Under the pieces are notes generated by a model. That model worked only from the letters and a program-made list of their open reading frames with translations, ran no database searches and had not been told where the DNA came from. A program made the translations under genes and the position numbers. This document shows, piece by piece, positions 9,251 through 18,347 of a DNA stretch of 64,000 bases (position 1 is the first letter of the stretch; each line of letters starts with the position of its first letter). The DNA is from Methylobacter sp. (lineage in GTDB: Bacteria; Pseudomonadota; Gammaproteobacteria; Methylococcales; Methylomonadaceae): positions 37,172 through 101,171 of the forward strand of contig JAUXXQ010000017.1 in assembly GCA_030684815.1 (NCBI GenBank), read 5' to 3'.

Positions 9251-10111
9251 CTACGCCTCTTTCGTTTTTTCCATAGATAACGCCGTTTGATACAACAGCT
9301 TTTTCCTGACACCGGTGATTTCCACTGCCAGGGCAACGGCGGTTTTAATCGAGCATTCCGCCAACAAAATACGTAATATTTTTTGCTGTTCGGGCGTAAT
9401 GTCCTGCTGTTGCTTATCAATAGTGGCGCCATCAACCAGCACCACAAACTCACCTTTGCGCATGTTGGCGTCTTGCCCAACTAACTGCAGCATGTCAGCC
9501 AGACTGCCTTTGACAATGGTTTCATGTAACTTGGTCAATTCCCGGGCAATGACGATTTGCCGATCCAGCGGCAATACTTCCGCCATGTCCTGCAGCGATG
9601 CCAGAATCCGGTGACTGGATTCGTAAAACACCCAAGTGGTCGGGCACAGCAAACGTTCGCTAAAAAATGCCAGGCGCGCTGAAGACGTCCTCGGTGAAAA
9701 ACCTGCAAAGCTAAACTGCGTCACCGGCAAACCCGCTGCCGACAACGCCGCAATCAGCGCACAGGCACCCGGTATCGGCACCACATCGATACCCGCCTCC
9801 CGCACCAACTTGACCAACGGCATCCCGGGATCGCTTAACAGCGGCGTTCCGGCGTCGGAAACCAGTGCAATCGACAAACCTTCCCGCAGCTTTTCCAACA
9901 ATCCCGCTGCGGCCTTGTCTTCATTATGCTGATGCAATGAAATCAGTTTGTTGTTAATGCCGTAATGCTGCAGCAGCATTTTTACATGCCGGGTATCTTC
10001 GGCGGCAATCAAATCGACTTGTTTTAAGGTTTCGACCGCCCTGAAACTCATATCGGCTAAATTACCTATCGGCGTGGCAACAACGTATAATTTGCCGCAT
10101 TCACTTGACAT
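9251..10111 (-). CDS. rsmI: 16S rRNA 2'-O-ribose C1402 methyltransferase RsmI
   Basis: Tetrapyrrole-methylase-fold enzyme using SAM to methylate the ribose of C1402 in 16S rRNA. It has 286 residues. The N-terminal motif VVATPIGNLADMS (about 10-22), ISLHQHNE (about 57-64), SDAGTPLLSDPG (about 84-95) and the VFYESSHRI stretch are all family hallmarks. It diverges from lpoA with only 31 nt between start codons, as in enterobacteria (yraL/yraM), so each promoter must overlap the other gene's 5' end or leader. Confidence 0.96.
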   Translation of the reverse strand: MSSECGKLYVVATPIGNLADMSFRAVETLKQVDLIAAEDTRHVKMLLQHYGINNKLISLHQHNEDKAAAGLLEKLREGLSIALVSDAGTPLLSDPGMPLVKLVREAGIDVVPIPGACALIAALSAAGLPVTQFSFAGFSPRTSSARLAFFSERLLCPTTWVFYESSHRILASLQDMAEVLPLDRQIVIARELTKLHETIVKGSLADMLQLVGQDANMRKGEFVVLVDGATIDKQQQDITPEQQKILRILLAECSIKTAVALAVEITGVRKKLLYQTALSMEKTKEA

Positions 10112-10142
10112 CCAACACTCTCACTTGAAATCTGATAAAAAA

Positions 10143-12020
10143 ATGCGCCCCAACTATAAGCCGCCATTATTATGTGCCCTGCTACCCAGCCTGTTGTTTT
10201 TGGCCGGTTGCGCAGCCAAACCTGTCAGCAAGGACTTGCCTAAACAAGAGGCCTTGCCCAAGCAAGAGACCTTGGTCACACAGCCATTAATCAGCAACGG
10301 CAAACCGGAACAACAAGTCGAATTATACCAGCAACCTGTACCGCCAAGGTCCGCAGAACAAAATCAGCAACGCCTGCAAGCCGTCGACACACTGATTCAA
10401 GCAGGCGATGGCAATGCCGCAAAACAGGTTGCCGACCTGATCAGCCCTGCCGAATTGTCGCCCGAACAGCGCGGCCAACTGGCCATCCTTTATGCGCAAA
10501 TACTGCTCAGTTTTGGCGAGGCCGAGCAGGCGCTTGATAACCTATCACAGCTACAACCGCAGCAGCTGAACCCGGACAACCAAAGCAAATATTTTCAGGC
10601 GCAGGCCTTTGCCTATTCGTTAGCCGGCAACCTGCTGGACAGCGCCAAAGCCAGAATGGCATTACACCCGCTAATCAGCGCACCCGATCAACGGGAAAAA
10701 AACCAGGCCGCCATTCTTGAAGCCTTGCACCTGCTGCCCGACCCCGAGCTGCAAACTGACCAAACCGACGAGGTGGCCGGTTGGCTATCTTTGGCCAATA
10801 TTTTAAAATCCCTCAATCAGCTTGATTTTAATGAGAAAATCAGCCAATGGCGCACCATTTTCCCGACCCATCCGGCCGACTTGCGCTTTTTAAACAGCTC
10901 GAATGACACTCTCGAAATCACCTCGTCGCCAATCAAATCCATCGCACTGTTACTGCCCAAATCAGGCGCTTTCGCCCAGGCCGGCAACGCCATCCGCGCA
11001 GGCTTCATGGCCGCTTACACCCATGCCGACAATATCCATAAACCGTCCATCCGCTTTTACGACAGCGAACAAACACAGCCCCAGACACTCTACGACCAAG
11101 CGCTTGCCGAAGGCGCGCAATTGATCATCGGCCCGCTGGCTAAAGAGCAAATACAAATTTTAGCCGACAGCGTTAATTTCGAGGTGCCTGTGCTGGCGCT
11201 GAACCACGTCCCCGGCCTGCAAAGGCACCAGCTCTACCAGTTCAGCCTCAGCCCGCTTGATGATACCGAGCAAATCACTGAAAAAGCCTGGGAAGACGGC
11301 CATGAAAAAGTGCTGTTGCTGGTTCCCGACAACGCGCCCGGCCAACGCATCACCACTTATCTGACCGAAAACTGGGAAAACCACAATGGCCACATACTGG
11401 AAATGCAAACCTACAACTCCAAGGCAACCGACTTTTCAGCACCGATTCAAAAGCTGTTAAATCTGGATGAAAGCGAACAGCGTTACCAAAAAATCCTGAG
11501 CCTGATACCGACCGCGCACTATACCCCGAGAAAACGGCAAGATGCCGACGCCATTTTGCTCAGCGCCCACAGCGCCGAGGCACGTTTGATCAACCCACAG
11601 TTACAGCGCTATCAGGCTGGCGACCTGCCCGTTTACGCGTTGCCCAGCGTTTACAGCGGCCAAATCGACGCCGTACAGGATGCCCGTCTCGACAAAATAA
11701 CCTTTTGCGACACGCCCTGGTTATTTGACCTAGCCTATCCCGGCGATCTTAGTATGGCCGCATTAGCCGAAACCTGGAGCCAATTCCCCAGCTCGTATTT
11801 GCGCCTGATCGCCATGGGCATTGATGCCTACAAACTGGCGACACGGCTGGACACTCTCGACGCCAACCCTTACCCCGGCGCCACCGGAACCCTGTCACTC
11901 AGCACCGACCAACGCATCCAGCGCAAACTGGTCTGCGCCAAATTCAGCAACGGCCAGCCCGAACCCATCGGCATTCCACCCAACCCCATGCAACAACCCG
12001 CCGACCATGCTGTTTACTGA
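10143..12020 (+). CDS. lpoA: Penicillin-binding protein activator LpoA, outer-membrane lipoprotein
   Basis: Outer-membrane lipoprotein that in E. coli reaches through the periplasm to stimulate PBP1A. I place the start at 10143 (625 residues), because the frame upstream only overlaps rsmI and a clean lipoprotein signal begins here, with a hydrophobic segment and the LFLAGC lipobox around residue 22. A helical, TPR-like N-terminal domain follows (about 60-250). The C-terminal half is a type I periplasmic-binding fold; it opens with IALLLPKSGAFAQAGNAIR and carries LIIGPLAKEQ and VYALPSVYSG. It overlaps yraN by 14 nt. Confidence 0.9.
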   Translation: MRPNYKPPLLCALLPSLLFLAGCAAKPVSKDLPKQEALPKQETLVTQPLISNGKPEQQVELYQQPVPPRSAEQNQQRLQAVDTLIQAGDGNAAKQVADLISPAELSPEQRGQLAILYAQILLSFGEAEQALDNLSQLQPQQLNPDNQSKYFQAQAFAYSLAGNLLDSAKARMALHPLISAPDQREKNQAAILEALHLLPDPELQTDQTDEVAGWLSLANILKSLNQLDFNEKISQWRTIFPTHPADLRFLNSSNDTLEITSSPIKSIALLLPKSGAFAQAGNAIRAGFMAAYTHADNIHKPSIRFYDSEQTQPQTLYDQALAEGAQLIIGPLAKEQIQILADSVNFEVPVLALNHVPGLQRHQLYQFSLSPLDDTEQITEKAWEDGHEKVLLLVPDNAPGQRITTYLTENWENHNGHILEMQTYNSKATDFSAPIQKLLNLDESEQRYQKILSLIPTAHYTPRKRQDADAILLSAHSAEARLINPQLQRYQAGDLPVYALPSVYSGQIDAVQDARLDKITFCDTPWLFDLAYPGDLSMAALAETWSQFPSSYLRLIAMGIDAYKLATRLDTLDANPYPGATGTLSLSTDQRIQRKLVCAKFSNGQPEPIGIPPNPMQQPADHAVY

Positions 12021-12372
12021 GCTCAAAGCCAAAGCCGCGCATTTGCTGCGCGGCGAAAGCGCCGAACAGCAAGCCCACAACTTCCTGATTAAGCAAGGAT
12101 TGAAACCGGTATGCCGGAATTTCAGCTGCAAACAAGGCGAGCTGGATTTAATCATGACCGACCAACAAACGCTGGTCATCGTTGAAGTACGCTTCCGTAA
12201 AACCGACAAATACGGCAGCGCCGCCGAAAGCGTCACCCGCACCAAACAAGCCCGCATCATCGCCGCCACCCATATTTACCTTGCCACCCATAAAACCAAA
12301 GGCGCCATCCGCTTCGATGTCGTCGCCCTGTCCGGCAACGGCGACATCAATTGGATACAGAATGCGTTTTAA
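12007..12372 (+). CDS. yraN: YraN family (UPF0102) nuclease-fold protein
   Basis: Small protein with the Holliday-junction-resolvase-like PD-(D/E)XK fold; its cellular role is not established. The start ATG at 12007 (121 residues) fits the family length, and the longer open frame upstream is only an extension over lpoA. Motifs are AEQQAHNFLIKQG (helix 1), GELDLIM with the acidic residues near 41-43, and VEVRFRK near 57-63, giving the expected E-D-ExR core. It is translationally overlapped with lpoA. In enterobacteria diaA follows directly; here an efflux/two-component block intervenes. Confidence 0.93.
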   Translation: MLFTELKAKAAHLLRGESAEQQAHNFLIKQGLKPVCRNFSCKQGELDLIMTDQQTLVIVEVRFRKTDKYGSAAESVTRTKQARIIAATHIYLATHKTKGAIRFDVVALSGNGDINWIQNAF

Positions 12373-12384
12373 GGCGATTTCCTG
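12373..12384 (+). repeat. Post-stop repeat GGCGATTTCCTG, copy 1
   Basis: The 12-mer begins on the base after the yraN stop codon and continues CCTGAAAAAGACAGGCCAAA to 12400. An identical 12-mer follows the stop codon at 23384. Related versions follow the stops at 24491 and 41630. It could be a dispersed 3'-UTR element or the end of a decayed repeat. Confidence 0.45.
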
Positions 12385-12401
12385 AAAAAGACAGGCCAAA
12401 G

Positions 12402-13829
12402 CTACCGCCATCCCCCGCCCAACGCTTTATAAATATTTATTGTTGATATCCTTTGTTGTTTGGCCACATGGATTAATTCGATATTAGATTGCAGCGCACT
12501 CTGTTGCGCCAGAAGCACCTCCAAGTAGCTTGCCCTGGCATATTTATAGAGCTCTTTAGAGGTGTCAACCGACTGCTCCAACACCTCGCTTTGTTGTTTT
12601 TTTAACGTATTGACCTGTTGCAGGTTCTGAATGTTGGAGAGTTCATTTGCCACTTCAACATAGGCGTTCAAAATGGTTTTCTGATAGTTATACATTGCGG
12701 TCAACTGGTTTGCTTTTGCGGTGTTGAACTGTGCTTTCAATGCATTCATATTGATCAGCGGCGCAACTAAAGTCCCCATAACGGAATAGGCAATTGAGGC
12801 AGGCGACATAAATAAAAACTCGGGGTTGAATGCCTGAAAACCAAAACTTGCCGTAATGTTAAAATTCGGAAAAAATGCGGCTTTTGCCGCTTTCAGATCG
12901 AACTTGCTGGCCTCAATCTGGAATTCCGCTGCACGGACATCGGGGCGGTTTTCCAATAATTGCGAAGGCACACCCGCTGAAATTTGTTGCGGAACCCCGT
13001 TGAAAAAAACATTTTTTGCCCGTTCAATCGGTTGCGGATAGCGCCCTAACAGAAAATTAATTTTGTTTTCGGTTTCGGTCAGTTGTTGCAATACATTTAT
13101 TTCCAACACCCGGGTATTGAGCAGTTGTGCGTTAAATTGCTGCACGGCCAATTCATTTGCCCGGCCGGCTTCTTTTTGCAGCTTAACGACATCCAGCGCC
13201 TCCTGTTGTTTCCGGATGGTCTGCCTGATAACGTCCAATTCATTATCCAGCGCCAGTAATTCATTATAGAAAATCGCAACATCGGCAACCAGATTTGAAA
13301 TGACAAAATGAGTCCCTTCGATGCTTGACAGGTATTGCGAAATGGCTGACTTGCGCTGGTTACGTAACTTGCCCCAAACATCAACTTCCCACGATGACTG
13401 TAGGCCGACATAAATATCAGGCAAATTGACAGGGACGTTTTGGCCGGGGGTGATTTCGGTAGTCGCGTTACCCGCCCCGTCCATCGTGTAAAGCCCGAAC
13501 CTGCGGACACCGCCGCCGACATTTAAACTGACTTGCGGCAACAACGCACCGTTTGCCAACTTCACGCTGGAGCGCGAAAGCTCGATGCGCTGCAACGCTA
13601 TTTGCAAGTCAATATTGTTGGCGACCGCAGTGTCGATCAACTTTTGCAGCAGCGCATCGGTAAAATATTGCCGCCACTTGATGTCGGCAATGGTGGCACC
13701 GCTTTTCTGATTTTGGAAACTTAGCGGCATTTCCTTTTCGGGAATGGACACATTGGTATTGAGTGAGCATCCGCTGAAACTTATCAGCAAAAATGCAATG
13801 CGAAGGGAGCAATAAATTCTGGTCATCAT
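12402..13829 (-). CDS. RND efflux outer-membrane factor (TolC/NodT family lipoprotein)
   Basis: Outer-membrane channel of a tripartite efflux pump. It has 475 residues. The signal sequence ends in SFSGC with the acylated cysteine at about 21, so it is an NodT-type lipoprotein channel, not a cleaved TolC type. Two OEP repeats follow, with the typical PDIYVGLQSSWEVDVWGKLR, VPSQLLENRPDVRAAE and YVEVANELSNIQ blocks. It is the third gene of the operon, 6 nt after the permease. Substrate is unknown. Confidence 0.92.
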   Translation of the reverse strand: MMTRIYCSLRIAFLLISFSGCSLNTNVSIPEKEMPLSFQNQKSGATIADIKWRQYFTDALLQKLIDTAVANNIDLQIALQRIELSRSSVKLANGALLPQVSLNVGGGVRRFGLYTMDGAGNATTEITPGQNVPVNLPDIYVGLQSSWEVDVWGKLRNQRKSAISQYLSSIEGTHFVISNLVADVAIFYNELLALDNELDVIRQTIRKQQEALDVVKLQKEAGRANELAVQQFNAQLLNTRVLEINVLQQLTETENKINFLLGRYPQPIERAKNVFFNGVPQQISAGVPSQLLENRPDVRAAEFQIEASKFDLKAAKAAFFPNFNITASFGFQAFNPEFLFMSPASIAYSVMGTLVAPLINMNALKAQFNTAKANQLTAMYNYQKTILNAYVEVANELSNIQNLQQVNTLKKQQSEVLEQSVDTSKELYKYARASYLEVLLAQQSALQSNIELIHVAKQQRISTINIYKALGGGWR

Positions 13830-13835
13830 CAGGCG

Positions 13836-16800
13836 TTAAATAGTTTCAGTGAATGGCGCTTCTTCTTTTTTTGGGCCGCGATGTTTTTCTGCAGCAGTGG
13901 CAAAGACCACATAGAGCCCCGGGATGACAATGACCCCGAAAATAGTGCCAAAAATCATCCCCCCTGCGGCTGCCGAGCCAATGGTGTTGTTGCCGATTTC
14001 CCCAGCCCCCGAAGCAAACATTAATGGGATAAGGCCGGCAACAAAGGCAAATGAAGTCATCAATATGGGCCGTAAGCGCAACACAGCCCCTTCAATTGCC
14101 GCTTCGAGCGGCTTTTTCCCCTCCCTATGTTTCAAGGTGGCGAATTCAATAATTAGAATGGCATTTTTACCGAGAATGCCGATTAGCATGATCATGGCTA
14201 TTTGGGCATAAATATTGTTTTCCAAGCCCATAATCATCAGAAAAAACAAAGCCCCGAAGACGCCAACCGGCAGCGACAGAATCACCGCAAAAGGCAATAA
14301 AAAACTCTCGTATTGTGCGGCGAGCAACAAATAAACGAACACCAGGCAAATCACAAAAATATAGATGGCTTGATTGCCCGCATTAGCCTGGTCTCGTGAT
14401 GAGCCGGCCCAATCGTAGCCAAAACCTTTCGGCAGTTTTTGTGCGGCCACGTCTTTGATTGCCGCAATGGCCTGCCCGCTGCTGTATCCAGGGGCAGGTT
14501 GCCCGTTGACCATGGCCGAGGTGTACATGTTGTAACGTGTCACCTGCTCCGGCCCATAGACTTTTTCAATGCGCAGAAAAGACGAAAACGCCACCATTTC
14601 CCCGGATTCATTTTTAATGTACAACTTCATCAGGTCATCAGGCTGCGCCCGATATTCGGGCAGTGCCTGCACCATGACCTTATACAGCTGACCAAAGCGG
14701 ATAAAGTTGGTCGCATATTCACTGCCTATCAGTGTTTGCAAAGTGCTCATCGCGTTCTCGGCAGTGATGCCTTTTTGCGCGGCTTTATCGCCATCGATAT
14801 GCAGCAGGAATTGCGGAAAACTCGCGTTGAAGGTGGTAAACGCATTGGCTATTTCAGGCCGCTTGTTCAGTTCTTCTACAAAGGCATCGGCCACTTTCTG
14901 AAATTGCGCCAGATTGCCCTCCCCGGTTTTGTCCAATACGCGCATTTCAAAGCCGCTTGAGTTGCCGTAACCCGGCACAGGCGGCGGGGTAAAAAACTCC
15001 ACGCCGGCATCTTTGATATGCCGGGTTTTTTCTTCAAGCTCGCGGATAATTTCCTTGTCGGAGGCGGCTCTTTTATCCCAGTTTTTTAAGCTAATCAGAT
15101 TCATGCCATAAACCGCGCCCGTGCCATCAGAAAGCACACTGAATCCTGCCAGACTGGAAACCGAAGTCACTCCGTCCAAGCCCGATGCGATACGTTGAAC
15201 TTCATCCACTACTTTTTCGGTACGCTCAAGGGTCGCGCCTGACGGTGTGGTGATATTGGCATATATGGTTCCCTGATCCTCCTCGGGAATAAAGCCCGTA
15301 GGAACCTTAGTCCCGATTAAACCTGCTCCCACGGAAAATGCCAGCAATATCCCGAAAGTTATAAGCCTCCTGTTGGCTATTGCACCGAGCAGCCTTTTGT
15401 AGCTGCCTGATAATTTATTGTACCGGTTATTGAATCCCGCAAAGAAAAGCTGAAGTCCCGATTTTTTTTGCTGCTCATCATGATGACTTTTTTTAAGAAA
15501 TAAGGCGCAAAGCGCAGGGGTCAATGTGAGTGCAGTGATGCCTGAAAGCACAATGGAAAAGGCCATAGTTAGAGAAAACTGCCGGTAAAATACCCCCACC
15601 GGGCCTTCCATAAAGGCTACCGGGAGAAAAACCGCCGACATCACCAGAGTGATCGCAACAATCGCCCCGCTGATTTCGCGCATGGCATGCTCCGTAGCGC
15701 GTTTCGGCCCCATGTGCGAATGCTCCATCTTGGCATGCACGGCCTCAATGACCACAATGGCGTTGTCCACGACGATACCAATGGCCAGCACCAGCGCAAA
15801 CAGCGTGATCAGGTTGAGGGAAAAACCCATTAGCTGCATGAAGAAAAACGTGCCGACCAGCGATACCGGCACGGCAATAATGGGTATGATGGTGGAGCGG
15901 ACATCCTGCAAAAATACAAACACCACCAAGGCAACCAACAGGAAGGCTTCCACTAACGTTTTAATGACTTCATGAATGGAGGCGTCCAAGAATTCAGACA
16001 CATCATAGCCCAGGGTATAGTCCATGCCCGGCGGAAAAGAACTTGCCTTAATCGCCGCCATGGTCGCCTTAATCGTGTTAATAACCTCCTTGGCGTTACT
16101 GCCCGGACGCTGCTTTAACAAAATGGCGGCAGAGGGTTGGCCGTTTTCCTTGGAAAGCACATCGTAATCTTGGGAATCGAACTCAACGTCGGCGACATCC
16201 TTCAGGCGCAAAATTTCGCCATTCTTATTGCTGCTTAAGATAATGTTTTCATACGCTTTCTTGGTGTTATGTTTGCCCGTGTACTTTAAAACGTATTGAA
16301 GCGCCTGCGCCTTCTTACCCGAGCTTTCACCGATTTTACCCGGCGCGGCCTCTACATTTTGCGCTTTCAATCTGTCAATTATTTCAGTAGCCGAAATGTT
16401 GTACATCACCAATTTGTCGGGCTTCAACCACACGCGCATCGCGTAATCCCTGGAACCCATAATATCGGCAAAGCCGACGCCTTCTATTCTTTTGAGCTCT
16501 TTTAAAACATTGATGTCGGTAAAGTTATAAAGAAATTTTTCATCTAAGGTTGGATCCGAGCTAAGGATATTGACATACAACAGCATGCTATTTTGCACTT
16601 TCTCGACAATAACCCCCGCCTTAATCGCTTCTTCGGGCAACTCATCCAATACCGAAGACACCCTGTTCTGCACGTTGACAGCGGCGACTTCCGGGTCGGT
16701 TCCCGCTTTAAAAATAATCTGTATAACGCTGGAACCGTCATTACCGGAAACGGACGACATATAAGCCATGCCGGGCACGCCATTAATGGCCCGCTCAAGT

Positions 16801-16991
16801 GGTGTTACCACTGCTTTTACAACAACTTCCGCATTGGCGCCGGTAAATTTTGTCGTAACATTGACTTCGGGCGGCGCAATATCGGGAAACTGGGTGACAG
16901 GGAGTTGGGTTAAAGACAACAGGCCCATCAAGGTGATGATGACCGAGATGACGATAGAGAGTACCGGACGATGAATAAATTTAGATGTCAT
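13836..16991 (-). CDS. RND efflux permease, HAE1 (AcrB/MexF-like) family
   Basis: Inner-membrane proton/drug antiporter of the tripartite pump. It has 1051 residues, normal for HAE1. The N-terminal FIHRPVLSIVISVIITLMG membrane segment, two large periplasmic loops and two blocks of about six membrane segments are evident. Proton-relay positions: the TM4 motif is VDNAIVVIEAV, so the first aspartate (D409) is kept but the second, aspartate in AcrB (D408), is N410. The later lysine (LGKNAILIIEF) and arginine (RLRPILMTS) are conserved. The VDN variant and overall style recall Bacteroidota transporters (inference). Expression is probably driven by the sigma54 promoter at 18221-18237. Confidence 0.95.
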   Translation of the reverse strand: MTSKFIHRPVLSIVISVIITLMGLLSLTQLPVTQFPDIAPPEVNVTTKFTGANAEVVVKAVVTPLERAINGVPGMAYMSSVSGNDGSSVIQIIFKAGTDPEVAAVNVQNRVSSVLDELPEEAIKAGVIVEKVQNSMLLYVNILSSDPTLDEKFLYNFTDINVLKELKRIEGVGFADIMGSRDYAMRVWLKPDKLVMYNISATEIIDRLKAQNVEAAPGKIGESSGKKAQALQYVLKYTGKHNTKKAYENIILSSNKNGEILRLKDVADVEFDSQDYDVLSKENGQPSAAILLKQRPGSNAKEVINTIKATMAAIKASSFPPGMDYTLGYDVSEFLDASIHEVIKTLVEAFLLVALVVFVFLQDVRSTIIPIIAVPVSLVGTFFFMQLMGFSLNLITLFALVLAIGIVVDNAIVVIEAVHAKMEHSHMGPKRATEHAMREISGAIVAITLVMSAVFLPVAFMEGPVGVFYRQFSLTMAFSIVLSGITALTLTPALCALFLKKSHHDEQQKKSGLQLFFAGFNNRYNKLSGSYKRLLGAIANRRLITFGILLAFSVGAGLIGTKVPTGFIPEEDQGTIYANITTPSGATLERTEKVVDEVQRIASGLDGVTSVSSLAGFSVLSDGTGAVYGMNLISLKNWDKRAASDKEIIRELEEKTRHIKDAGVEFFTPPPVPGYGNSSGFEMRVLDKTGEGNLAQFQKVADAFVEELNKRPEIANAFTTFNASFPQFLLHIDGDKAAQKGITAENAMSTLQTLIGSEYATNFIRFGQLYKVMVQALPEYRAQPDDLMKLYIKNESGEMVAFSSFLRIEKVYGPEQVTRYNMYTSAMVNGQPAPGYSSGQAIAAIKDVAAQKLPKGFGYDWAGSSRDQANAGNQAIYIFVICLVFVYLLLAAQYESFLLPFAVILSLPVGVFGALFFLMIMGLENNIYAQIAMIMLIGILGKNAILIIEFATLKHREGKKPLEAAIEGAVLRLRPILMTSFAFVAGLIPLMFASGAGEIGNNTIGSAAAGGMIFGTIFGVIVIPGLYVVFATAAEKHRGPKKEEAPFTETI

Positions 16992-17005
16992 AATATCGCC
17001 CCCGC

Positions 17006-18115
17006 CTAATCAGTGCTGCCGGAAGACATGGCTTGTTCCAGATCGACAAAGACAGGATGAATTTTATTGCCGTCCTTTGCATTCTCGGCACCTTCGAACA
17101 ATACCGTGTCGTCTTTGGACAAACCGGATTCCACCGCATAAAAATCCGGGAAACGCATTTGGGGGATGATATTCCTTTGTTTAAGCACGCCATCCTGATT
17201 GACCACGAAAACATAAATCTTGTCTTGAATTTCAAAGGTTGATTTTTGCGGAATCAACAACGCATTTTTAAGCTGTTTATTGACAACGACCTTGCCATTC
17301 GCGCCATGTTTTAAAATGGCGTCGGGATTCGGAAACCTCGCCCTGAAAGCAATATTGCCCGTTGCTTGGTCGAATTCGCTTTCGATCATTTCTATTTTGC
17401 CTTCGTGGCCGTAAAGTGCGTTGTTGGCAAGCTTCAAACCCACGGTTTTTGTTTTCTTTTCAGCACTGGCAATGTAGTTTAAATAATCGGTTTCCGAGAG
17501 ATTGAAATAAGCGAAGACCTCCCTGTTGTCGGAAATGGAAGTCAACATATCGCCTTCCGCTATCAAACTGCCCACTTTGTTCGGGATACGGTTAATAATG
17601 CCGTTGTAGGGGGCTTTTATATGTGCAAACGACAGGTATAAAGCAGCTTGCTCTTTGTGAGCCAACGCCTCTTCCACGCTGGCTTTTAATGCATCTGTTT
17701 TGGCTTTTATGACATCGAGCTCCGTTTTAGAGATAATGTTTTTTTCCACCAACAGCCCCACGTTTTTTAATTCAACGTCAGCCGCCTTCATATCCGCTAT
17801 AGCATTTTTATACGCGGCATCCGCTTTTTGCAGCTCTTTTTCAAATTCCAAAAAGTTAAGCGTGAACAGCAATTGCCCTTCCTTTACCGACTGCCCTTCG
17901 TCCACATAAATATTTTCAATGTAGCCTTTAACTTTACTTCTCACCTCTACATACTTTACCGACTGAATTTCGGCGACATATTCGCTACTGTAGGCGGCGT
18001 CTTTTACGATAGGTTTCGTCACCTCGTGGGTATCGACTTTTTCAGGCTCTTTTTTTGAGCTGCACGATGCTGCGATTAAGCACAATGCGAGGAACAGTAG
18101 TTGGCTATTTTTCAT
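17006..18115 (-). CDS. RND efflux periplasmic adaptor (membrane fusion protein)
   Basis: Adaptor linking the permease to the outer-membrane channel. It has 369 residues. The short signal peptide ends in AASC (C18), so it is a probable lipoprotein. The lipoyl half-motifs (VRSKVKGYIENIYVDEGQSV near 60-80; LSFAHIKAPYNGIINR near 165-180) flank an alpha-helical hairpin (about 85-160). Beta-barrel and membrane-proximal domains follow. It is unusually lysine-rich for this neighbourhood, and the SCSSKK lipobox is of a kind common in Bacteroidota, which suggests transfer (inference). It is the first gene of the operon, 14 nt ahead of the permease. Confidence 0.93.
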   Translation of the reverse strand: MKNSQLLFLALCLIAASCSSKKEPEKVDTHEVTKPIVKDAAYSSEYVAEIQSVKYVEVRSKVKGYIENIYVDEGQSVKEGQLLFTLNFLEFEKELQKADAAYKNAIADMKAADVELKNVGLLVEKNIISKTELDVIKAKTDALKASVEEALAHKEQAALYLSFAHIKAPYNGIINRIPNKVGSLIAEGDMLTSISDNREVFAYFNLSETDYLNYIASAEKKTKTVGLKLANNALYGHEGKIEMIESEFDQATGNIAFRARFPNPDAILKHGANGKVVVNKQLKNALLIPQKSTFEIQDKIYVFVVNQDGVLKQRNIIPQMRFPDFYAVESGLSKDDTVLFEGAENAKDGNKIHPVFVDLEQAMSSGSTD

Positions 18116-18220
18116 GTTGGGTAATTATGCTTATTAAAATTTTTGCCCTGTGGCGCGCTTATCAGCTGCAAACGGACAAATGAATTGTGACGGCGTTGCA
18201 TCACTTAACCGATAAGTACA

Positions 18221-18237
18221 AGCAATAAACAAGCCAA
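18221..18237 (-). promoter_or_regulatory. Sigma54 (-24/-12) promoter for the efflux operon
   Basis: Read on the minus strand, TTGGCTTGTTTATTGCT runs from 18237 to 18221. It has GG, exactly 10 nt, then GC, and fits the layout TTGGC--G-N4-TTGCW. Transcription would begin near 18210, about 95 nt before the adaptor gene. The adjacent divergent operon encodes a sigma54-dependent (NtrC-type) activator. A partly symmetric GTTGCA-TTT-TGCAGC at about 18310-18324 is a conceivable activator site. Confidence 0.65.
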
Positions 18238-18347
18238 AAACAACGCCAGAAAAACATATTACCTTTCTTATAGTTAGCCCCTATTGGGTATTTGCGCCTT
18301 TGGACAAGTGTTGCATTTTGCAGCATTCATGTGCAGAATCCGGCATT

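Noticed and set aside
18300..18318. Possible sigma54 promoter ahead of the histidine kinase (TTGGACAAGTGTTGCA)
   Set aside because: The GG-GC spacing is 9 nt, one short of the obligatory 10.
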